NCBI RefSeq assembly: GCF_032062135.1
Contig: NC_092860.1
Span: 154,952,716 to 155,016,715, forward strand
Origin: Pyxicephalus adspersus
Taxonomy: Eukaryota > Chordata > Amphibia > Anura > Pyxicephalidae
Direction: 5' to 3'
Length of the DNA: 64,000 nt
Part shown: positions 56,375 to 64,000 of the stretch, one piece after another
Position numbering within the stretch: the first letter of the stretch is position 1
Layout: every line of letters begins with the position of its first letter
Position numbers and translations under genes: made by a program
The notes under the pieces: generated by a model
What the model was told of the DNA's origin: nothing
What the model saw: the letters and a program-made list of their open reading frames with translations, nothing else
Databases searched by the model: none

Positions 56375-56510
56375 CACCCAGAGCAGCCTGTATATAGACC
56401 AGATACATCCTAGTATAGAGACATTTATCCCACTGTACACCCAGGGCTGCCTATAGACCGGATACATCCTAATATAGAGACATTTATCCCACTGTACACC
56501 CAGAGCCCAG
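56375..56510. repeat. Two-copy tandem repeat
   Basis: The unit 'tatagaccagatacatccta' through 'cactgtacacccag' occurs twice about 65 bases apart with few differences. Confidence 0.8.
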
Positions 56511-57439
56511 GTGTGGTCCATGCAGCAGATTAGCAGCAGATAGACAGGGAAAAGAAAGCAATTAACACAGAAAGGCAATTATGATGCAGAGTGGTTTAGC
56601 AAACTGAATGTCATCTTGTTAGGGTGTAAGTTTGTATTAACCGCTATCATCATCATCATCATCAGTAGAAGCCAATATGGAAGGGGGATGGCTGGTACTT
56701 GTAGTTGCACAGTAGCCCAATCCTATTCACATTGAGAGTAAGGCTAGGACTCTCATGGCTGGGCATGCAATGAATCGGATAATGGGCAGCTGGGGGTAGC
56801 ACTAGCTACGGAGGGGGATTTATATGCATGCCACCCCCACCCTCCAACATCCATCTACTCATTATCCTGACCATCAGGGGCCCACACTATAGACCGGAGG
56901 GAACTCCGCCTGATTATTCCCAGGGATTAGTGTTAGCTGGGGGATTAATGAAGATTTCTCATTAATACAATGGGTTATGTAGAAGAAAGGCATTAAGCGC
57001 CATGTCCTTGTGTTCCTGTGACAAGGGATGAGGGGCGCACGGAACATTTAATGTTGCTGCCTGATCAATGCTCAGTACATTTACTACGCAACAAATCTGG
57101 GGAATGGGGGTACCATTAGTTCGGAGGGCAGAATATTTCCACACTTTATTATCAGAGATGAGATGGGGATGATCCCCCATATAAAAGTGACACTGCAACC
57201 AAATGCTGTCTTTACATATCTATAAAATCTGATTGGTAAATCTTGCCATGTGTAGGAATTTATGACAACTTTCTGGAACTATCAAGACAACGGTATGGTA
57301 TGGCCCCATCAGGATCTCCATTAATTCTTTTATCAATGAATACAGACTGGTGCTCATGATACACAATTTTCAATATACATAACAAGGATTTATCAAAGTC
57401 ATACTTTAGGGAGATAAAATACACCAAGAGCAGGAATGT
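56511..57439. other. Intergenic, nothing recognised
   Basis: A short CAT microsatellite at 56648-56662; otherwise no gene or repeat family identified. Confidence 0.4.
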
Positions 57440-58740
57440 GTAATGTTTTGGTTATAAGTCAATGCTTCACAATGTGTCAACCTCCCAATCTAGCACCTAT
57501 ATTAATGCCCCCAGTAAACTTTAGGAGGTTGTCCCGGAATTCTGTTACCCCCAGAACTTGGCTGTGCAAAGGATGGCATCTGGGGGAACAGGGATTGGTC
57601 GAGGAACAGAAGACTATAGGGCAGGAGAGGTCCAAAAGTAGTCACAACGTCAAGCCAAAAAGTAGAGAAAGAACTCAGAGGTCTAACAGCTAAGGAGGCA
57701 TCCAGGGGCAGAGAAAGTTGAAGGTTGACGGTCAGGCAAAAGGTTGGTCAAGGCAACGAGGGATGAGATGGAGCGTGGTCAACAATGGTGGAGAACGGTC
57801 AAACTGGGAAGCACACCCTCAGCTTCTAGTAAACCAATGCTATTATGGCTAAGCTGGTCTAGAAGATGAACGGCTTTTTGTGGCTTATGGCCAGTCAGTG
57901 GTCAGAGTGCAGATCCAGGCTAGAATCCTCAGGTGGCTCATGGGTAACAGGGCTATATTGAGGTAGATGGGTAGCACATTTCCATGAAAGGCTGTATTGT
58001 GAGAGCATGCCCGGCAGATACTAGTCACCCAACCTTGTTTTTGAATGGTACAATAATGAACGGGATCATGGTATGTGAATGAAGGTGCGGTACAATCATG
58101 GAAAAAGGTTGGTCTAGGTGCCATGCAATGAGAGGTCAGATGGAGCATGGTCAGCAATGGTCAGCAATGAAGAATTAAACTAGTAAGCATACCCTCAGCA
58201 TCTACAAAACCAATACTATGACAGATAAGGTGGTCTAGTAGATATCTAGATTTTTATTTAGCTTATGGGCATTTAGTGGTCAGAGGGCAAACCCAGTCCA
58301 GCAGCCTCGCTTGGCTCATAGGCAACAGGGCCATGGAATTACCATGGAAAATATTGGTCTAGGTGGCAAGCCATGAGAGGTCATATAGAGCATGGTCAGC
58401 AATAAAGAATTAAACTAGTAAGCACACCCTCAGCACCTACAAAACCAATGCTATGACAGATACAGTGGTCTAGTAGATAGCCATTGGCTCACAGGCAACA
58501 ACGACATGCTATAACCATGGAAAATTTTGGTCCAAGTGTCAAGCCATGAGAGGTCAGATAGGACTATCATAGGCAAGGTGGTCAGGTAAAAATTAATAGA
58601 ATAAATCTGGCCTATAGTCAATCAATGGTCTGAGGACAAGCCCAGGCTAGAATCCTCTGTTGGCTCATAGGCCACAGGGTCATGGGGAGGTAGGTGGGTA
58701 ACACATGTGAAAGCATGCTTGGCCAATGCTAACCACCCAA
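57440..58740 (+). repeat. Diverged interspersed repeat with 180-240 bp internal duplications
   Basis: 57440-57760 matches 37560-37960. The following part repeats a module ('ggtcagatggagcatggtca', 'aactagtaagcacaccctca', 'aaaccaatgctatgac', 'gtggtctagtagata') at about 57760-57870, 58130-58250, 58375-58480 and 58555-58600. Class unknown. Confidence 0.55.
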
Positions 58741-58814
58741 CCTTGATGTTGCATGGCACAAGAGCGAACGGGACTTTGGTGTAAAATTGAAGATGGGGTA
58801 CTGTGTAAAAAATG

Positions 58815-59469
58815 GTTGGCTGGGAGTCCTGTGTTCATAGATAGAGAAACTCTATTCAGGAACACATACTACAGGATGGCAACAGCGATCCTGATTGCTA
58901 GTAGTATGTGTCCTTGGATAGAGTTTCTCCAACCAAGAACACAGTCCCTATTCAACCTCAAGTGCCCCAGGGATTGCCTGCAGTCACAGCTGTGACCGCA
59001 AAGTCACATGAACTCTTCAGTTCCACTACGATCCCCGGGGCACTACAGGTTAATTACCCCTGTAGTGTCCCAGGGATTGCACACTCTTCTCAATGATTGC
59101 AGCTGGCAAGTATCTCTTACTCTGTAACATGCACAGTAATATGATATATTTGTCACATTTTTCTTGCAGTGGATAAAAGAAAATTGTAACAAATGTATCA
59201 TAATATTACTATGCAGGAAAGTGTGTTACAGAGTAAGAGATATCATGTCATTGTGGGATAACCTGTAAAAAAAAATAGGTAAATAAACACAAACACTCAA
59301 TACATTTATTTAACATTCATTTTTATTTTTTTAACACATTTTTTAAAATTTTTTAATCCAAATTTTTACCATCAAATCCCATTTTTTTTTTCGGGTCGAG
59401 TCTACCTGAATTTAAACAGCCATTTTCAGGTTGAATATAAGGACAACTCAAATTTGAACACCAACACTA
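58815..59469. mobile_element. Multi-hairpin MITE, copy B
   Basis: Inverted relative to copy A: it ends CAACACTA at 59469 after a terminal block (cattttcaggttgaatataa, ggacaactcaaatttgaaca) that complements 11700-11760. Hairpins lie at 58815-58944, 59034-59074 and 59111-59242 (arms of about 43-54 bp). The junction tgtcattgtgggataacctg (59247-59266) and ctgtgaccgcaaagt (58989-59003) are shared with copy A, but the hairpin sequences differ. Confidence 0.7.
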
Positions 59470-60130
59470 CTGCTAACACTCCATGTACCAGACCACTGAC
59501 ATTATGAACCCCCGGGGACTCATTCCCTACCCCTATCAGTCATATTACAGTCTGTGCCGATTATACTAAGCTGTCATTATTTGTTGCAACGTTATCACCT
59601 AAAAACACCCAATACAATAACTGTTTCTACTGCACGTACTCAGAGGACAATGTCCAATAAAAATACCAAACAATGTTGGCTTTCTGAAATGTCTAAAATA
59701 TGGCAGAGAAATTGACAGATATAAGGAGAAAGGAGAGGAAAGGGTGACTCTTTAATGCTACAAATGTCCTTTTTGCCCCTCTGTCACAGATAGATGAACA
59801 TGACTTGGACCAAGCTGATGAGACTCTTCAACCCTGCACCCAACTGGGGCCCCTCTGACTTTACTGAACAATTACCATTAAAGAAGGGTGGCTTTAGGGA
59901 GCATGGACAAATTGGCAGTCCCAGTTCCATCCCATAATAGTCCAAGTATTTTATGAGTATTCGGAAGTGTAACAGCTGAGGGGTAAGTGTATACACAGCA
60001 AAGAGACATCTATCTTCTAAATGGGAGATTCTACTATACTGATTGCCACCTCCGCCATGATACCCAAATCTTGTTCCTAGGTACTAAATCTTCTCATTCG
60101 GTAGAGAACCACATAAGAATATGTACCCAC
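59470..60130. other. Intergenic, nothing recognised
   Basis: No gene or repeat family identified between the hairpin element and the minisatellite. Confidence 0.4.
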
Positions 60131-60495
60131 CATCGGCTATCCTAACAGTAACAGTGACTAAATCCACCATAGGCTATCCTATCTGTAACAGTGACCATAC
60201 TACCATAGGCTATCCAATCAGTAACAGTGACTATATCCACCATAGGCTATCCTATCTGTAACATTGACCATACTACCATAGGCTATTGACCATACTACCA
60301 TAGGCTATCCAATCAGTAACAGTGACTATATCCACCATAGGCTATCCTATCTGTAACATTGACCATACTACCATAGGCTATCCAATCAGTAACAGTGACT
60401 ATATCCACCATAAGCTATCCTATCTGTAACAGTGACTATATCCACCATAGGCTATCCTATCTGTAACAGTGACTGTATCCCTCATAAGCTATCCT
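60131..60495 (+). repeat. 36 bp minisatellite with dimeric structure
   Basis: About ten copies of 'accataggctatccaatcag' plus 'taacagtgactatatcc', alternating with a variant reading ...cctatctgtaacattgacca. The alternation gives a period of about 72-73 bases. Confidence 0.9.
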
Positions 60496-60539
60496 ATATC
60501 CAAAAGTGCCTGTGTGTTTTATCTTCATTGGTGACCCCA

Positions 60540-62205
60540 AACACTCAGCCTTTAAAAGTCAAATTATTTCACTCATTTTGCCTCATTCTTTTAGTGTTAT
60601 TGGCATAATTACCATTCCACAAGTTGTCCCTACTGAGTGTCCACTCCTTAGTCACCCTTGTCTCCATTTAGTGTTAATTTACCTCACAACTTCTGTCTAC
60701 TGAGTGTCCACTCACCAATCACTCCACAGCCTTTTCCTTTTGAGTGTCCATTTACCAGTCACCCTACAACTTGACCCTGCTAAATACCCACTTCTCAGTC
60801 ATCCCTACCACCTGCCCCCATTTTGTGCCATCTCGCCAGTCAACCCATAACAGCCTTTCCCTTTTGATTGCCAATTTATCAGTCATCTAACATCCTGTCT
60901 CTATTAGGTGTCCACTCCATGGTCACCCCTATCACCTGCCCCCATTTGGGGCCCACTCCTCAGCCACATCCATAACTTGCCCCAACTGAGTATCCACTCA
61001 TTAGCATTCCCACAATTTTTGCCTTTTAGGTTTCCACTCACCAATCACCCCACAGCCTATCCCTTTTAAGTGTAAACTCAACACAACCCCACAACCTGTC
61101 CCTACTACGTGCCCTCTCAGTAATCACGCCACAACCTATATCTAGTTAGTTCTTACTCTTCACTTGCCCACATCTTGTCTCTGTTGAGTTCTCACTCATC
61201 GGTCACCCCACAACCTGTCCCTACTCACTAATTACCCCCCAATCTGCACCTAGTGAGCTCCCAATCCTCACTCACCCCACATACTCTCCCTATTGAGTTC
61301 CCACTAACCAGTAACCCCCACAGCTTTTCCCTTTTGAGTGCCCATTTATCAGTCAACCTGTAGCCTGTCTCTGCTAAATTCCCACTCCTCAGTCACCCCC
61401 TGCAGCCTGTCCTATTGAGTGCTCACTCATCAGTCACTCCATAACCTCTGCTCTGCTCTCTGCTCGCTGTCTCTGCTTAGTGCCAGCTCACTAATCATCA
61501 CTATAACCTAGTGAGTTCTCACTTCGCACTTGCCCACATCCTGTCCCTATTGTTTTCCTACTCACCAGTCACTGCACAACCTGTCCCTACTAAATGGCCA
61601 CTCACTAATCTCCCCACCACCTATACCTAGTGAGTGCTCACTCCTCACCCACCCCAATCCTTTCCCTATTGAGTTCCAACTCACCAGTCACTCCACAACC
61701 TGACCCTACTAAGTGCCCACTCACTGATATCCCCGCAGCTTATACCCAGTGAGATCTCACTCATCGTTCACCCCACATTCTCTCCCTAATGAGTTCCTAC
61801 TCAACAGTTGACCTATGGCCTTTTAAGTGCCAAATTATCAGTCAACCTGTAGCCTGTCTCTGCTAAATTCCCACTCCTTAGTCACCCCCTGCAGCCTGTC
61901 CTATTGAGTGCTTACTCACCAGTCACTGCACAACCTGTCTCTGCTAAGTGCCCACTCACTAATCACCCCCCTAACCTATACCCAGTGAGTTCTCACTCCT
62001 CACTCACCCACATCCTCTCCCTATTAGGTTCCCACTCACCAGTCACCCCACACACTGTCCCTACTAAGTGCCCACTCATAATCACCCCACAATCTATACC
62101 TAGTAAGTGCTTACTCCTCACTCACCCACATCCTCTCCCAATTGAGTTCCCACTCACCAGTCTCCCCACATGCTGTCCCTGCCTGTTACTCCTAAGAGGC
62201 TGTAA
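60540..62205 (+). repeat. Long degenerate tandem array
   Basis: About 1.7 kb made of units of roughly 40-45 bases ('cagtcaccccacaacctgtc', 'cctactaagtgcccactcac'), many grouped in threes that alternate phrases ending 'aagtgcccactcactaat', 'gtgagttctcactcctcact' and 'ttgagttcccactcaccagt'. About 40 diverged units. Pyrimidine-rich on this strand; open frames in it are incidental. Confidence 0.9.
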
Positions 62206-62633
62206 AGCCTGAGGGCAGATTCCAGCTGGCAGTGCCAGGGCTGTGGTGGCAGACACAGCTGTGCATGATGACTTTAGGAAATGAAGGAGCTGACATTAAT
62301 GGGGAGGTAGGAGAAGGGAGGGTGGCTGAGCTTGGTGCTATGTGCACTTTCCACGCCTCTCCCTATCACAACTAGAGAGGGGAGAAGATTCAGCACCACA
62401 TTAGATGGACAGCTCCAGGGACTGGATAGCTCTCATCTCCTCCAGCGCTTCCTCTGAGCTTCTTCAATCTGCTGAGAGCGCTCAACAGGTAAATCTCATG
62501 CAGATGGACTGAAACTTCATTGTTAGAAAACTGAAGCAAGAGGTGCTGGTCCTGGGTATCCATTGGAGTGTGAAGAATAATAAAAGTGGGATTCTGGATA
62601 ACTGGGTGGTATTAGAACCCTACCTTGTCCAAG
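62206..62633 (+). promoter_or_regulatory. Presumed promoter and 5' UTR region of the GPR151-like gene
   Basis: GC-richer, non-repetitive DNA between the tandem array and the ATG. No TATA box is evident. A donor-like CAG|GTAAAT at 62489 could end a non-coding first exon, but no strong acceptor precedes the ATG. Confidence 0.3.
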
Positions 62634-63833
62634 ATGACCAGCTTCTCCTTCACAACCATGAACAGCTCTGAGCCCTTGGCACTTTCCAGCGGGTTGGAGC
62701 CCTCAGAGGTGGGCATGGAGGTCACAGTGGTGTTGCCTTTGTTCCTGAGCACAATCTGCATGGTGGGCTTGGGTGGAAACTTGCTTCTCATCGCCATTCT
62801 CATCCATGATTTTAGGAAAGGGAAGTGTTCAGTGGTCAATTGCTTGGTCATTAATCTGGGGGTGACCGACCTGCTGCTCATCCTCTTCTGCATCCCAGTG
62901 CGCATTGCCACCTATGCCAAGCAGTCCTGGCTCTTTGGGAGTTTTGTCTGCAAAACCACCGAGTGGTACCTACAGAGCTGCCTAACTGTGAAGAGCCTGA
63001 CCCTGGCTGCCATAGGGCATGCCAGATACAAGCATGTCATCACCCCAGCCAAATTAATCAGCTTCAGCAAGAGGCATGTGCTGGTGGTCCTGCTCCTTGC
63101 ATGGGCATTATCCCTCCTGCTGCCCCTACCACACCTCATATTTACCCAGCTCAGGATGGGGCAGGAGGGGCTGACCTGCACCTTTGATATACCAGAGTAT
63201 GCCTCCAATTTCATGAATGTCTTCAGCAAGTTGTATCCTCTGCTGGCTTATGTCCTGCCCATGGTCTTCACCTTCTTCTGCTACATAAGAGCTCTGAGGA
63301 GGAGGAATGAAAGGAGGAACCGTGTGCCCAACCCCCGCGGTCTCAGCAGGAAAATCACTTCCATGCTAATGAGTATCAGCTTGGCATTTGAGGCCATGTG
63401 GCTTCCAGAATGGATTGTATGGATCTGGGCTAGACACAGCAACTATGGCATCCTGCAGCCACCCAATACATTGATGATCCTGGCACAGGTCGTTTTATTC
63501 TTGAATTGTACTCTAAATCCTGGGGTGTTCCTTGCAGTGTCTGAGGAGTTCAGAGAGGGCTTCAGGACCATCTGGACGATGATGAAGTGTGAGAAGTGCC
63601 AGGGTCCAGGGGGAGTCACCAGGGCTGGGGAGAATGGAGCTGACATGGTACCTAGCACCATCCAAACATTGCAGGACTTCTGTCCACAGTCTGGCCATCG
63701 ACTTTCTCAGGACTCCAAAACCACAGAGGAGAAGATCCTTCCAGATGTAGAGCACTTCTGGCAGGATCGCAGGAACACTACAGCTGGAGAGGACAATGAC
63801 CCCATGCCTTGGGAACACCAGGAGAAACCCTAA
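62634..63833 (+). CDS. GPR151: GPR151-like orphan G-protein-coupled receptor
   Basis: Single-exon gene of 399 codons plus TAA, close to the roughly 420 of mammalian GPR151, which also has an uninterrupted coding region. The ATG at 62634 (CCAAGATGA, A at -3) is preferred; an upstream in-frame TTG is not a start. Order: N-terminus with an NSS sequon; TM1 with GGNLLL; TM2 with NLGVTDLL (D2.50); WLFGSFVC with the TM3 cysteine; TM3 ending GHARY where most class A receptors have DRY; TM4 LLLAWALSLLLPLP; loop-2 cysteine in LTCTFDIPE; TM5 FSKLYPLLAYVLP; TM6 MWLPEWIVWIW instead of CWxP; TM7 NCTLNPGVF then EEFREGF. The C-terminus carries ILPDVEHFW and DNDPMPWEH, near-identical to the end of mammalian GPR151 and diagnostic. 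In mammals it is a habenular neuronal receptor; coupling is poorly defined. Confidence 0.92.
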   Translation: MTSFSFTTMNSSEPLALSSGLEPSEVGMEVTVVLPLFLSTICMVGLGGNLLLIAILIHDFRKGKCSVVNCLVINLGVTDLLLILFCIPVRIATYAKQSWLFGSFVCKTTEWYLQSCLTVKSLTLAAIGHARYKHVITPAKLISFSKRHVLVVLLLAWALSLLLPLPHLIFTQLRMGQEGLTCTFDIPEYASNFMNVFSKLYPLLAYVLPMVFTFFCYIRALRRRNERRNRVPNPRGLSRKITSMLMSISLAFEAMWLPEWIVWIWARHSNYGILQPPNTLMILAQVVLFLNCTLNPGVFLAVSEEFREGFRTIWTMMKCEKCQGPGGVTRAGENGADMVPSTIQTLQDFCPQSGHRLSQDSKTTEEKILPDVEHFWQDRRNTTAGEDNDPMPWEHQEKP

Positions 63834-64000
63834 ATCTGGTGACTTCAGCATTTCCAACTTTAGGTTGTTTGGGCAATAGAGACAGGGACTCTTTACAGGT
63901 TGGTGGCTCTAGACAAGACAAAGAAGGGTTAAAGCCTACAAAGGTCTATGTAGGGCTGACGCCTGATTCATTTGTTGTCTTGAAGAACCAACTTAGCAAA
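63834..64000 (+). other. 3' UTR/flank of the GPR151-like gene
   Basis: No AATAAA is seen before the window ends, so the transcript end is outside. Confidence 0.5.

Noticed and set aside
60131..62205. Direct repeats reminiscent of a CRISPR array
   Set aside because: Units are contiguous, diverged and without unique spacers; the genome is vertebrate.
62625..62633. Upstream in-frame start of the GPCR at 62625
   Set aside because: The codon there is TTG; the first ATG in good context is at 62634.
62612..63857. Several minus-strand and alternate-frame open frames
   Set aside because: Shadows of the GPR151-like coding sequence.

Overview
This is a 64 kb piece of vertebrate nuclear DNA, most likely from a frog. 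It has spliced genes with long introns, a seven-transmembrane receptor gene with an unbroken coding region, and immunoglobulin-superfamily exons with consistent phase-1 boundaries. It is densely covered with DNA transposons (Tc1, mariner, hAT-like, TTAA-flanked, Helitron, many MITEs), a tRNA-derived SINE, an L1 fragment and minisatellites. The frog assignment is an inference from the repeat mix; no species can be named. There are no prokaryotic features.

Three genes can be supported. (1) A B7/butyrophilin-like Ig gene on the minus strand at the left end: signal-peptide exon at 5543-5633 and V-set exon at 1444-1776, with later exons beyond the left edge. (2) A second minus-strand Ig gene: signal-peptide exon 29577-29628, a V-set exon without the canonical cysteines (CD2/SLAM style) at 24766-25143, and a stalk, transmembrane and tail exon at 20689-20912. 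The three exons join in one frame to give about 217 residues. (3) A plus-strand, single-exon GPR151-like orphan GPCR at 62634-63833.

Layout: 1-31 kb holds the two Ig genes and is very repeat-rich, with intergenic DNA and introns made largely of old transposons. 31-60 kb has no recognisable gene. It contains larger non-autonomous DNA elements (34.7-36.5, 42.1-42.8, 53.8-54.8, 58.8-59.5 kb), minisatellites, and several stretches without recognisable repeats that could be regulatory. 60.1-62.2 kb is almost wholly tandem repeat and lies just upstream of the GPCR gene.

The two Ig genes are both predicted membrane immune receptors or ligands in the same orientation; nothing links them functionally to the GPCR. 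The most unusual items are the single-V-domain SLAM-like gene with an arginine in its membrane segment, and a two-copy transposon family whose common scaffold carries different series of hairpins in each copy.
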